Assembly (NCBI GenBank): GCA_041940305.1
Contig: JBGTSJ010000025.1
Span: 16,679-80,678, forward strand
DNA from: JBGTSJ01 sp041940305
GTDB taxonomy: Bacteria; Planctomycetota; Planctomycetia; Planctomycetales; Planctomycetaceae
Length of the DNA stretch: 64,000 bases
Reading direction: 5' to 3'
Position 1 is the first letter of the stretch, and every line of letters starts with the position of its first letter. This document shows, piece after piece, positions 45,220-54,149 of this stretch. A program made the translations under genes and the position numbers. The notes under the pieces are model-generated. The model did no database searches and was not told the origin of the DNA. It worked only from the letters and a program-made list of their open reading frames with translations.

Positions 45220-47220
45220 ATGCGACGGACTGTCTGGTGTTGTGTTGTCGGCGGACTGCTCGGTTCGGGCCTGAGCGTCGGGCTCTCGCAGGACCGCTCC
45301 CCGTCGACCGAATGGGCCCGCCCGGCGACGGAAGCGACGGTGGCGCCGACCGAGTATCGCCGCAACCGGTCTTCCTCCGCATCCACCGAACGCCGGAGCT
45401 ACTACAGCGAACTGTTCGGACAGGACGTGGCCACGCCTCTGACCGAATCGGCGCCGGCTGCGGCCGAACCGACCGAATCCGCGCCCGACGCACCCGCCGA
45501 CAAGCCGGCGTCTCCTCGCGGCACGTTCACGATTTCGGGGCGCCCTGTGCAGATGCCAGCCGCCCAGCCGGCCCTCTCCGATATCATCCACGCCGAGTTT
45601 GAACGCCCTGCCGGAGAGACCGAGCGATCCCGCATTCAGCAGGTTGAGGCCAATTCCTTCGACGCGCAGCCGGTCGATCCGCGCCCTTCGCGGAGCGCCC
45701 TGTCACAACCGGTGCTCACCCCCGGCGCTCCGGCCCCCATGCCGAGCGTGCTGTCGGACGCCCAGCCTCCGGAACCAGCATCTTCGGCGCCGGCCGTGCC
45801 CGCTTCCGTCAACGTCACTCGCACGGCTGTCCCCCGCTCTCAGGTCAAGCCGCAGACCGGCCCGCAGGAGTCCTGTGTGCAGGTCGAATGGGTGAAAAAG
45901 ACCGACATCAGCCTGGGGCGCGAATGCGAATGCGATCTCGTCGTGACCAACACCGGCGACTCGGCCGTACGCAGCATCGAAGTCAACGCGTTTCTTTCGA
46001 AGAACGTGCGACTGGTCACGGCCGAGCCTGGTCCGGAATCCTCAGAGGAGCTGCTGGCCTGGTACCTCCCCGAGCTTGCCGCAGGCGGCACGCAGACGAT
46101 TCATCTTAAGCTGTTGCCGCTTGCTCCGGGGGCGATCACGACGCACGCCGAAGTCCGGTTCAGCACCGGCGCGGCTGGACAGTTCGAAGTCACCGAGCCG
46201 ATGCTGGCCCTGCAACTGGACGGACCGCAGCAGGTGCTGATCGGTGAGGCCGCCACCCAGACGATCCTGGTCAGCAATCCCGGCAGCGGCGTGGCCTCCA
46301 ATGTGCGGGTCGAGGCCCTGATTCCCACCGGTCTGGAGCACGCCCGTGGGTCACAATTGCTGATGGATCTGGGTCCCCTGCATCCGGGCGAGACCCGGAG
46401 CATCCGCCTGCCGCTCGCCGCCATCGCGGGAGGCAAGCACACCGTGCAGGTTACGGCGCGCGCCGAATCCGATCTGCAGCAACAGGCGGCCGCCGAAGTC
46501 ACGGTTATCGCGCCGCAGGTCGCGGCCGCTATTGACGGCCCGTCGCTGCGCTACATCGGCCGCCGCGCCACCTACACGATCCAGGTCAAGAACGACGGCT
46601 CGGTCGCCACCGACAACGTCCGCGTCATGCATAAGGTTCCGCAGGGACTCACGTTCGTCAGTGCTGCCGACGGCGGACAGTACGACGAAGGCTCGCGGTT
46701 GCTGTCCTGGTTCGTTGATCGCCTGGAGAAAGGCCAGCAGCGGGAACTGACCGCGACGTTCGCCTGTGAAGAAATGGGCTCGTTCACGCACTTCGTCCGG
46801 GCCACGTCGGCTCACGGGTCCGTCAGCGACGCTCAGATCACCACCAACGTGGAAGGGGTCTCGTCGCTCGCCCTGGACATCCAGGACCTGGAAGATCCGG
46901 TCGAAGTCGGCAGCGAGACCGCTTATGAGATCCGCGTGAAGAACGAAGGCTCCGCCCCGGCGAAGAACGTCAACGTCTCCTGCGAGCTTCCCGCCGGCAT
47001 GACGCTGGTCAACGTGGATGCCGGCATCCCGTTCGCCGCCGAGCAGAACATGCTCGTCTTCCAGCCGATCTCCCAGATCCGGCCCGGCGAAACCGTGACG
47101 CTGCGGGTGCACGTGAAGTCGGCGCAGGCCGGGAACCACCGGTTCCGCGCCCGTCTCTCCAGCGAGTCCATCGACGAGCCGCTCGTCGGCGATGAGCTGA
47201 CCCGGTTCTACGGTGAATGA
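45220..47220 (+). CDS. DUF11 / CARDB-type repeat surface protein
   Basis: A 666-residue exported protein. An AAGGAG ribosome site precedes the ATG. The signal is VVGGLLGSGLSVGLSQ. Residues about 25-210 are a Pro/Ala/Ser-rich, low-complexity linker. The rest consists of about four Ig-like DUF11 repeats with the pattern VTNTGDSAVRSIEVNAFL, VSNPGSGVASNVRVEALIP, VKNDGSVATDNVRVMHKVP and VKNEGSAPAKNVNVSCELP. Such proteins are structural or adhesive at the cell surface in planctomycetes. It is about 210 bases from the FlgG-like gene on the same strand. Confidence 0.88.
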   Translation: MRRTVWCCVVGGLLGSGLSVGLSQDRSPSTEWARPATEATVAPTEYRRNRSSSASTERRSYYSELFGQDVATPLTESAPAAAEPTESAPDAPADKPASPRGTFTISGRPVQMPAAQPALSDIIHAEFERPAGETERSRIQQVEANSFDAQPVDPRPSRSALSQPVLTPGAPAPMPSVLSDAQPPEPASSAPAVPASVNVTRTAVPRSQVKPQTGPQESCVQVEWVKKTDISLGRECECDLVVTNTGDSAVRSIEVNAFLSKNVRLVTAEPGPESSEELLAWYLPELAAGGTQTIHLKLLPLAPGAITTHAEVRFSTGAAGQFEVTEPMLALQLDGPQQVLIGEAATQTILVSNPGSGVASNVRVEALIPTGLEHARGSQLLMDLGPLHPGETRSIRLPLAAIAGGKHTVQVTARAESDLQQQAAAEVTVIAPQVAAAIDGPSLRYIGRRATYTIQVKNDGSVATDNVRVMHKVPQGLTFVSAADGGQYDEGSRLLSWFVDRLEKGQQRELTATFACEEMGSFTHFVRATSAHGSVSDAQITTNVEGVSSLALDIQDLEDPVEVGSETAYEIRVKNEGSAPAKNVNVSCELPAGMTLVNVDAGIPFAAEQNMLVFQPISQIRPGETVTLRVHVKSAQAGNHRFRARLSSESIDEPLVGDELTRFYGE

Positions 47221-47431
47221 CCGCGGCCGCATGCCGCACACAAATCTGCACCAGGCCGCCGGACCCCAGTCCAGCGGCCTGGTGCGTTCGACGGCCGCGC
47301 ATCGCCGCGAACGTCTTCTGGTTGTTCATCTTGCGACGATTTCCCCGATGCACTACGTTTCGCCGCCGGGTCGCCAGGGACTGAGCGAGCGGCGCGGGCG
47401 GCCGATCGCCGGAGAGCGCAGGGAGGCGTCG

Positions 47432-48754
47432 ATGAAGTGGGGTTGGTATAGCTGCGTCGGAGCGGCCGCGGTCGCCTCCTGTGTCGGATACGTCGCCGGC
47501 AGCATCGCCACCTCGTCACGACAAATGGCCGCGCCGGCATCCGCGTCACTCGCCGCAGATCTGGCGTGGGACAGCGATCTGGTCGCCGCGCTGGAATCCG
47601 CGGCTCTCCAGACCGATGCCGCATCGGAGGACGATCCAGGGGACACGGCCGTCTACTATCCCGATGCGACTTTGCCCCGCTTTCCCGCGTCAGAGACACC
47701 CGCCGTGCATGCCGCCGGCGTGATCGAGGCAGCGGGAGGTGAGCAGTCGCCCCGGCGGCCTCCGGAACCCGCAGCATTGCCCGACGCTCCCGACGCCGCG
47801 CCGCTCCCGGCGTCGACGGAAGAACGCCGGCTGCGGCAGATCGTCGAATCCGAACTCGGCGATATCCCCGAACACGATCGCGAGATCTGGATTGAATCGC
47901 TGCGCGGACTCCCTCCCGAAGACGCGCTGGGCATTCTGAAGTTGTGGCGGAAGTTCGGCGGCGGCCCGACGCCCGGTCTGTCGGCGTTCCCTGCGTTCGA
48001 GCCGGAAGAGCCCAGCACGATCCTGGTCCCCGACCCGGTCCCTGATGAACGCGGCACGTTCAGCGGCGTTGCTGAGTCAGCGGCCGCGACCGCATTGCAC
48101 CACGCCCGGCAGGTGGTCATCACCAACCTGCTCAACTCGGAAACGATCGGCTATCGACGCCGCGAGGCACTGTTCACGGAGATCAGCCTGACGGAGCAGA
48201 ATCCTGAGCCTCTGGCGGAGCGGATCGATCAGAGCCAGGGAGTTATCCTGCACTCGCCTGGCGCGTTGGATTTCTGCATCAGCGGCGAGGGATTCTTCGT
48301 AGTGACCGATGGAGAACGCGAGTACTACACGCGCTGCGGGCGGTTTCAACGGGATGCGGACGGACGGCTCATCCTGCAGACCAGCCGCGGCGCGCTTCCG
48401 ATTCAACCGGAGCTGACGATTCCGGACCAGGCGGCCTTCGTGGAAGTCGACCAGGATGGCCGCCTGACGGCCCGCATTGCGGAGAGCGACGAGCCGCTCG
48501 GTCAGTTCCGGCTGGCTGCCTTCGCCGACGCCGCCCGACTGGAGCCTGTGGGGGATGCGTTGTTCGTCCCGACGCCGGCCAGCGGTGCAGCACAGCAATT
48601 TGCACCAGGCGCCGAGCCGGGGCGCGCCAAGATCGAGAACATGCGGCTGGAGCGGGCCAATGTCTCAGTCGAGCATGAGCGGCGGACGCTTCGCCAGATC
48701 GAGGAATGGATTGATCTGCTGCAGCAGCACGCGCCGGCGTCTTCAGTGCCCTAG
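47432..48754 (+). CDS. FlgG/FlgF-like rod protein domain with N-terminal membrane anchor
   Basis: A 440-residue protein. The ATG at 47432 follows GGAGG. An N-terminal membrane segment (CVGAAAVASCVGYVAGSIA) precedes about 180 residues of Pro/Ala-rich linker. The C-terminal 240 residues match the flagellar rod/hook family: LHHARQVVITNLLNSETIGY (where the motif ANxxTxGY occurs in FlgG), GALDFCISGEGFFVV, YYTRCGRFQRDADGRL and a C-terminal ERANVSVEHE helix. Normal FlgG has no such anchor and is about 260 residues long. No flagellar gene is adjacent. It may be a non-flagellar derivative or an envelope-anchored rod-like protein. Confidence 0.82.
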   Translation: MKWGWYSCVGAAAVASCVGYVAGSIATSSRQMAAPASASLAADLAWDSDLVAALESAALQTDAASEDDPGDTAVYYPDATLPRFPASETPAVHAAGVIEAAGGEQSPRRPPEPAALPDAPDAAPLPASTEERRLRQIVESELGDIPEHDREIWIESLRGLPPEDALGILKLWRKFGGGPTPGLSAFPAFEPEEPSTILVPDPVPDERGTFSGVAESAAATALHHARQVVITNLLNSETIGYRRREALFTEISLTEQNPEPLAERIDQSQGVILHSPGALDFCISGEGFFVVTDGEREYYTRCGRFQRDADGRLILQTSRGALPIQPELTIPDQAAFVEVDQDGRLTARIAESDEPLGQFRLAAFADAARLEPVGDALFVPTPASGAAQQFAPGAEPGRAKIENMRLERANVSVEHERRTLRQIEEWIDLLQQHAPASSVP

Positions 48755-48757
48755 CCG

Positions 48758-48790
48758 GAAACCCGGTTTCTCGAAGAAACCGGGTTTCTT
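48758..48790. terminator. Bidirectional terminator hairpin
   Basis: GAAACCCGGTTTC (48758-48770), a TCGA loop and GAAACCGGGTTTC plus TT (to 48790) form a strong stem. It lies between the ends of the convergent FlgG-like and trxB genes and can serve both. Confidence 0.8.
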
Positions 48791-48801
48791 GTCGGTCGAC
48801 C

Positions 48802-49854
48802 TCAGTGGTGCCCCTGTACTGAGAGCCAGCGTTCGGCGTCCAGCGCAGCCTGGCAGCCGCTGCCGGCGGCGGTGATCGCCTGCCGGTAATAGTCGTCGGC
48901 CACGTCGCCGGCGGCGAACACTCCCTCCACGCTGGTGTTGGTGCGGAAGGGCCTGGTCCACTGGATGTACTTCTTCTCGGTCAGCTCCAGCTGCCCGCCG
49001 AGGAACTCGGTATTGGGCGTATGGCCGATGGCGGCGAAGTAGCCCGACGCCTCGAGTTCCTCCGTCTGCGACTCATCCCGCGCGCTGCGGATGCGGACGC
49101 CGGTGACGCCGTGCTCATCGTCCCCGAGCACTTCGTCGACGACGGTGCTCCACTTGACGTCGATCTTGGGGTTCTCCAGCGCTCGCTCCGCCATGATCTT
49201 GCTGGCGCGGAATTCGTCCCGGCGATGCACAATGTACACCTTTGACGCGAACTTGGAGAGGTAGTTCGATTCCTCCATCGCGCTGTCGCCGCCGCCGACC
49301 ACGACGAGCGGGCGGTCCCGGAACCGGGGGAGCGCCCCGTCGCAGACGGCGCACGCCGACACGCCGCGGTTCTTGAATCGCTTCTCTGACTCCAGACCCA
49401 GGTAATTGGCGCGCGCTCCTGTGGCCACGATGAGCGCAAGCGTTTCGATCTCCTCACCCGATCCGGTCTTGAGCCGGAAGGGATGCTGACCGAGCTGCAC
49501 CGAGACAACGTCCTCCTTGACCACGCGCGTCCCGAAATTGACGCCCTGCTGGCGCATCAATTCCATCAGTTCGGGACCGCTGACGCCGTGTCCCGAATGC
49601 GGCGCCATGTACTTCCGTTTCGATTCGTCGATTGCGCTGTCCATGTAGGCGGAGAGATCGCCCGCCGGAAAGCCCGGATAGTTCTCGACCTCGGTCGTGA
49701 TGGCCAGTTGCCCGAGCGGTGGACGACCCAGATCCCAGTTCTCCTGGCTTTCAGCGCCCTCGAACAGCAATGGCTTCAGATTGGCACGCGCAGCGTAGAT
49801 GGCGGCCGCCCAACCGGCGGGGCCCGATCCGACAATGACGACAGTCTCCGACAC
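48802..49854 (-). CDS. trxB: Thioredoxin-disulfide reductase
   Basis: A 350-residue flavoprotein. The GTG at 49854 was chosen because GGAG lies 7 bases before it and the protein then begins with the FAD motif VIVGSGPAGWAAAIYAARA. The NADPH-binding motif is VVGGGDSAMEE. The redox active-site CAVCDGALP is of the TrxR CxxC type, and GVFAAGDVADDYYRQAITAAGSG binds FAD. It transfers electrons from NADPH to thioredoxin in the cytoplasm. No thioredoxin gene is adjacent. The convergent terminator separates it from the FlgG-like gene. Confidence 0.95.
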   Translation of the reverse strand: MSETVVIVGSGPAGWAAAIYAARANLKPLLFEGAESQENWDLGRPPLGQLAITTEVENYPGFPAGDLSAYMDSAIDESKRKYMAPHSGHGVSGPELMELMRQQGVNFGTRVVKEDVVSVQLGQHPFRLKTGSGEEIETLALIVATGARANYLGLESEKRFKNRGVSACAVCDGALPRFRDRPLVVVGGGDSAMEESNYLSKFASKVYIVHRRDEFRASKIMAERALENPKIDVKWSTVVDEVLGDDEHGVTGVRIRSARDESQTEELEASGYFAAIGHTPNTEFLGGQLELTEKKYIQWTRPFRTNTSVEGVFAAGDVADDYYRQAITAAGSGCQAALDAERWLSVQGHH

Positions 49855-50117
49855 GTGAACGCTCCTTCGCGCAATTCGCCGATCGATTCCCTCGCGATAC
49901 CCGCGCAATCCGGCATTCGCAGGGAAAGCAGAGGGATGTATGATCCGCAGGAACCATATCGGACTCCCCCCCGCGGGGCAAATCCGGTCGCCTCAGGAGA
50001 GGCCGCAGATGACGCCGATCGAGCGGATGGGCGCGGATCTCGATCGTCTATCCGCGACGATCCGTCAGATCCGCGTCATCCGCGGCCCTGCGTGGTGTCG
50101 ACTTTCAACGCAGCAAG

Positions 50118-50723
50118 ATGATCCGAACGTTCCTGTTTGACCTCGGCAACGTCCTCCTGTATTTCTCGCACGAGCGGATGTACGCGCAGATCGCCGCCCT
50201 GTGCGGCCGAACTCCGGAGGAGGTGCGCCGGGTGCTGGTGGACGACGGACTCGGCGACGCCTTCGAATCCGGCCGTCTCAGCGCCGCGGAGATTCATCGA
50301 GAGCTGCAACAGCGCTTGAGATCCCCGCTGGACCGGATCGAATTGAGCCGCGCGGTCGGCGATATTTTCGAGTCCAACGCCGACATGCTCCCGGTGCTGG
50401 ACACGCTCAAACGGACGGGGCGCCGGCTGGTCCTGCTGTCCAACACCAACGCCACGCACATCGACTGGATCCGCGGCCGTTTTGATGTCCTGAGCCGTTT
50501 CGACGCGCAGGTCCTTTCCTACGAAGTCGGCGCAATGAAGCCGGAGGATGCGATCTACGAGGCCGCTCTCCGCGTCATCGACTGCGAACCCGGCGAGTGC
50601 TTCTATACCGACGACATCCCGCGGTATGTGGAGCGCGGCCGCGACTTCGGTCTGCACGCCGCTGTTTTCACCGGCGCCCAGGAGCTCCGCCGACAACTCG
50701 CGCCCCGGGGCGTGTCCATCTAG
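50118..50723 (+). CDS. HAD-superfamily phosphatase (YihX-like, subfamily IA)
   Basis: A 201-residue hydrolase. Motif I is LFDLGNVL (the second Asp replaced by Asn, as in YihX-type HAD-IA enzymes). Motif II is LVLLSNTNATH, motif III is the Lys in VGAMKPEDAIYEAAL, and motif IV is CFYTDDI. The short helical cap lies after motif I. Members remove phosphate from sugar phosphates or nucleotides; the substrate is unknown. Its TAG stop shares the palindrome CTAG with the stop of the convergent gene. Confidence 0.88.
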   Translation: MIRTFLFDLGNVLLYFSHERMYAQIAALCGRTPEEVRRVLVDDGLGDAFESGRLSAAEIHRELQQRLRSPLDRIELSRAVGDIFESNADMLPVLDTLKRTGRRLVLLSNTNATHIDWIRGRFDVLSRFDAQVLSYEVGAMKPEDAIYEAALRVIDCEPGECFYTDDIPRYVERGRDFGLHAAVFTGAQELRRQLAPRGVSI

Positions 50724-52897
50724 GGACTTGTAGGCGCATCCGGGGCGGTTTCGTCGTCGTCATCCGGAGCGGATACGCCCGGCGGAAGGATCGTGACGCG
50801 GTAGGCCCCCGTCGTGCGGTCCGGCGTGGTGACGAGAGATGCGGCGGCGATCACGTAATACGTCTCCCCCTCTTTCACATCCAGTTGCAGGCGACTCGTC
50901 GAGTCCGTCGCGCTGACGTTGTCGTTGGTTCCCAGCGAGTCACCGAGGCTGTTTTGAATCAGCAGTTCCGTATCGAGGTTGCTCTCCCCCAGCGGCGTGA
51001 CGGTGATCGTCAGGGTGCCGGTCAGCGGGGCGACGAGCCGGAAGAAGTCGAGATCGTAGCCGTGCTCGACCATGCCATCGATGGTGAACGGAGCGTCGGG
51101 CTGGACGGTGATGGTGTGTGCGTACTCGCGGGTGCCGCTGTAGTCGTCGAGGCCGGACGGCGCGGGCGCCGGCGACGTCGCCGCGCGGTACAGGGAGAGC
51201 GCGTAGTCCCCCGTGCTGCCGATGCCGGCCAGCGACTCGTATCCGGCCGCCTTGAGGTAGTAGGTGGCGTCGCGGGCAATGGGGAAGATCAGGCGGGCGT
51301 CCCCTTCCGCTTCGCCGCCGTCGTCGTCGCGGGCGATTTCGTTGAATTCGGCGTCATAGGCGATCAGCAGGCTGTCGAGTCCGCTGCTGAGAATGCTCTT
51401 CATGCGGACGTCAATCTCGCCGTCGAACGTCGCCGTGAAGCGGAACATGTCCTCGTCGAGAGAGGCGTCGATCCGGCTCTCGAAGTAGGCCCAGCCGTCG
51501 ACGTCCACATTCAACACCTGCGCCTCCGCGAACGCATCGGAGATCGAATCGACCGACGGGGGCTCGAACGCAGCGATCAGGCTGTAGTCGCCGGTTGTCA
51601 CTCCATAGGCGTAGAGCGATTCGGCGTAGGCCACGGAGGCGTAGTACGTGCGGCCGGCTTCCGCCATGATCCGCGCTCCGGCCGCGCTGCTGGAGACGTC
51701 GGAAATGGCCAGCTGCGTCATCGAGCTGTCATAGATGGTGACCTGCGCCTGCAGCGAGCTGTACAGCGGAATCGAGACATCGACCCGCAGCGACAGCGAT
51801 TCCGTGGCGTCGATCCGGAACAGGTCCCGGTCCCCCGGCTGGTCGATGATCGAGTCGTACGTCGCGGAGTTGTCGTAGAACGTCAGCTGCTGGGCGGTCT
51901 CGGGGGTGTCGCCGATCGCGTCGTTTGAGGAGTACGGCAGGCAGCTCGCCGTCAGCGAGTACGCGCCGGTGGGAACCGCCTCGGAGTAGAGGCTTTCATA
52001 GCCCTCGGCGCGAATGAAGTATGTCAGCCCTTCGGAAACGGAGAATGACAACTTCGCGTCGTCGTTCAGTCCCGAGGAATCGTCGAACGTGATGTACAAC
52101 ATATCCGCGTCGTAGGCGGTGAGGTAGCTGTTGAGCCGCCCCGCTCCCGACTCCGTGGCCCGCTGCCAGACGGTGAGCGTCCCGGTCATGGGGGCCACGA
52201 TGCGGAACAGATCGGTGTCGCCCGCCTTGTCGATGCGGCTGTCGATGCTGGCCGTTCCGTCCCGCGGGATATCGAGCGTGAGGGCCGAATCCGGCGTGTC
52301 GCCGATATCGGAACTGGCAGCGACGGCGAGCTCATAAGCGCCGGTCGTTTCGTCGGCGGCCGACACCTTGATGAAGCAGGTCTCCGCGCCGTTGAGCGGA
52401 ATCTGGATCTCGGATCGCGCAAGATCGCCGGTGATCTCAGTGGACTGCAGCTGCTTCTGCTGAGTGTCATAGACGGCCAGGTCCGCAGCGACCTTGCTGG
52501 ACCTGGGCCGGCGGAGCGTGACGGTGAGGCTCGTCGCGCCCGCACAGGGGACCTGGAACACATCCACGTCGTCGGCCGCTTCCAGCTTTGCCTGAGTAGT
52601 CAGCGACTTGGCGTCCAGCGCGACGGCGAGCGCCTGGGAGGTCGCGAAGTCGTTGGCGAAATCGTCGGCCGTGCGGATCGGCTTGACGTCTGTCGAGCCG
52701 TCCGGACGGAACAGCCGCGGCAGCGCCATCGCTCCGGAGAGCGGGAGCAGCAGCAGTCCACAGACGATCCATCGCCAGGGGAGGGGCCGGCGGACGACGA
52801 AAGTGCTGCTGCACTTGGGGCACTCCCCTTCGAGTCCGGCGGCGGAATCCGGAAACAGGATGCGGCGCTTGCAGCGGCATTTGACGACGATCGACAT
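50720..52897 (-). CDS. Zinc ribbon-TM-PPC-like repeat protein
   Basis: A 725-residue protein. The ATG at 52897 has GGAG 7 bases upstream. Residues about 5-35 are an MJ0042-type zinc ribbon (KCRCKRRILFP, GECPKC). A membrane helix follows (IVCGLLLLPLSGAMAL). The remaining 620 residues form about five related beta-rich repeats similar to bacterial pre-peptidase C-terminal (PPC) domains. Each has DxD(L/M)FR (TDLFRIVAP, RDLFRIDAT, EDMFRFTAT, LDFFRLVAP) and a TYY or TYF plus GxYxL pattern. These usually bind Ca and carbohydrate. The protein is the last gene of the TPR-TolQ operon. Its repeats would be extracytoplasmic, the ribbon cytoplasmic. Confidence 0.82.
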   Translation of the reverse strand: MSIVVKCRCKRRILFPDSAAGLEGECPKCSSTFVVRRPLPWRWIVCGLLLLPLSGAMALPRLFRPDGSTDVKPIRTADDFANDFATSQALAVALDAKSLTTQAKLEAADDVDVFQVPCAGATSLTVTLRRPRSSKVAADLAVYDTQQKQLQSTEITGDLARSEIQIPLNGAETCFIKVSAADETTGAYELAVAASSDIGDTPDSALTLDIPRDGTASIDSRIDKAGDTDLFRIVAPMTGTLTVWQRATESGAGRLNSYLTAYDADMLYITFDDSSGLNDDAKLSFSVSEGLTYFIRAEGYESLYSEAVPTGAYSLTASCLPYSSNDAIGDTPETAQQLTFYDNSATYDSIIDQPGDRDLFRIDATESLSLRVDVSIPLYSSLQAQVTIYDSSMTQLAISDVSSSAAGARIMAEAGRTYYASVAYAESLYAYGVTTGDYSLIAAFEPPSVDSISDAFAEAQVLNVDVDGWAYFESRIDASLDEDMFRFTATFDGEIDVRMKSILSSGLDSLLIAYDAEFNEIARDDDGGEAEGDARLIFPIARDATYYLKAAGYESLAGIGSTGDYALSLYRAATSPAPAPSGLDDYSGTREYAHTITVQPDAPFTIDGMVEHGYDLDFFRLVAPLTGTLTITVTPLGESNLDTELLIQNSLGDSLGTNDNVSATDSTSRLQLDVKEGETYYVIAAASLVTTPDRTTGAYRVTILPPGVSAPDDDDETAPDAPTSP

Positions 52898-52972
52898 GGT
52901 CACGCTCCGTTCAGTGCGAACTCACGTACTCGTTCTATGACGGTGGCCGCGAGCGCGGGTGAAGGAAACCGC

Positions 52973-53620
52973 TCAGCCGATCCGGGCCCCTCGTCCGCCG
53001 GGCCCGAATCGCAGCGGGGTTCCGTGGGTATAGGGAACCCAGCCCACTTCGAATCCCAGTTGTTTGACAAACTCGCGGAACTCGCGGAATTCCTCGAAGC
53101 TCTCTGAACTGACAAGGAAAAACACCCACTGCCGCTCCGGGTCGAGCTCTTCGATGCGGGTGCGGAATTCGCTGGACTCGATGTCGAGATCCTCCACGCC
53201 GTCGCCGGCATCGTCGGAGATCGGAGTCAGCACGTAGCTGCCGCCGATCCCGAACAGGCCGGGATCACCCGGTTCGAGCTCGATCGTGTGGAACTCGTTG
53301 GCCAGCGGGCCCGCGTTGTACCGGGCTGCCAGCGCCGGCTGATCGGCATAGGCGGTGAAGAACTCGGTCAGCTCCGCCTCGCAGAACGCCAGGTCGATCG
53401 GCAGAATGCGCCCGTTCACCACCTGAAACTGCACGACCTCCAGCCCTTCGTCGGCGTCCGTCATGATGGGCGTGCCGAGGCTGATCTTCACTCCCTGGGC
53501 GCTGAACGCCGAGAGCAGCGCGACCAGGATCAGCAGGCCGAGGCTGTTCGTGACGATGTCGAGGAACGAATCGAGGGATCCGGATGAGGCCACCTTCCGG
53601 CGGCGCTGTCTGCGAGCCAT
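52973..53620 (-). CDS. ExbD/MotB-like single-TM partner protein, 215 residues
   Basis: A short basic N-terminus (ARRQRRRKVA) is followed by one membrane helix, GSLDSFLDIVTNSLGLLILV. The Asp at about D21 is placed like the proton-carrying Asp of ExbD, TolR and MotB. The rest (about 170 residues) is a unique, extracytoplasmic, beta/alpha domain with no recognised peptidoglycan-binding motif. It starts one base after the stop of the 161-residue partner and follows the TolQ-like channel in one operon. It is therefore probably the force-coupling subunit of that channel. Confidence 0.72.
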   Translation of the reverse strand: MARRQRRRKVASSGSLDSFLDIVTNSLGLLILVALLSAFSAQGVKISLGTPIMTDADEGLEVVQFQVVNGRILPIDLAFCEAELTEFFTAYADQPALAARYNAGPLANEFHTIELEPGDPGLFGIGGSYVLTPISDDAGDGVEDLDIESSEFRTRIEELDPERQWVFFLVSSESFEEFREFREFVKQLGFEVGWVPYTHGTPLRFGPGGRGARIG

Positions 53621-53621
53621 G

Positions 53622-54107
53622 TCAGTCCTCCTCCGTCGACAGGACCGGCTTGCCGTTCTCGGTGAGGATCAGCTCACCCCCGGTGAGCAGTGCGTCCTTG
53701 CCGGCGTCGATGCCGCGGATGTAGTTCGCGTGGTACTCGCAGTATTCGTACGCCTCCACACCCTCGGGGCGGATGAGGAACACCAGGTATTCGTCCTCCT
53801 TGCGGGATTCCAGACGCTGCAGCAGCCGCATCCATTCGCTGTCCTGCTTCTCGTCCTTGATCTCCTGAAGGGGGACTTCGGTCATCTCGGGAAAGATGAG
53901 GATGCTGTCCTCGCGGCATTCGATATAGATCGGTTCTTTCCCCTCGAATGCGCCGGCGCCGATCTCCAGCACCTGGTCGAGCCCGCCGCCGACGGCGATC
54001 AGGTTCTGGCCGGAGATCACCACGATGATCACGCCCATCGCGCACAGCAGCACGCTCAGGAACGGGAACAGCGACGGCGATGATCGGGCTTTGCGGCGAC
54101 GGCTCAT
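53622..54107 (-). CDS. Small single-TM partner of the TolQ-like channel, 161 residues
   Basis: A basic N-terminus (SRRRKARSSP) is followed by one membrane helix, FPFLSVLLCAMGVIIVVISG, and about 125 residues of extracytoplasmic domain (EPIYIECREDSILIFPE; ESRKEDEYLVFLIRPEG). The layout resembles ExbD, but no acidic residue lies in the helix. It is thus perhaps a structural or regulatory partner paired with the Asp-containing subunit next to it. It starts 42 bases after the channel gene. I do not recognise the C-terminal domain. Confidence 0.7.
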   Translation of the reverse strand: MSRRRKARSSPSLFPFLSVLLCAMGVIIVVISGQNLIAVGGGLDQVLEIGAGAFEGKEPIYIECREDSILIFPEMTEVPLQEIKDEKQDSEWMRLLQRLESRKEDEYLVFLIRPEGVEAYEYCEYHANYIRGIDAGKDALLTGGELILTENGKPVLSTEED

Positions 54108-54149
54108 GGAAAACGGTCGGGCTGTGTATCGTGGGCGTCTGGAATCTCG

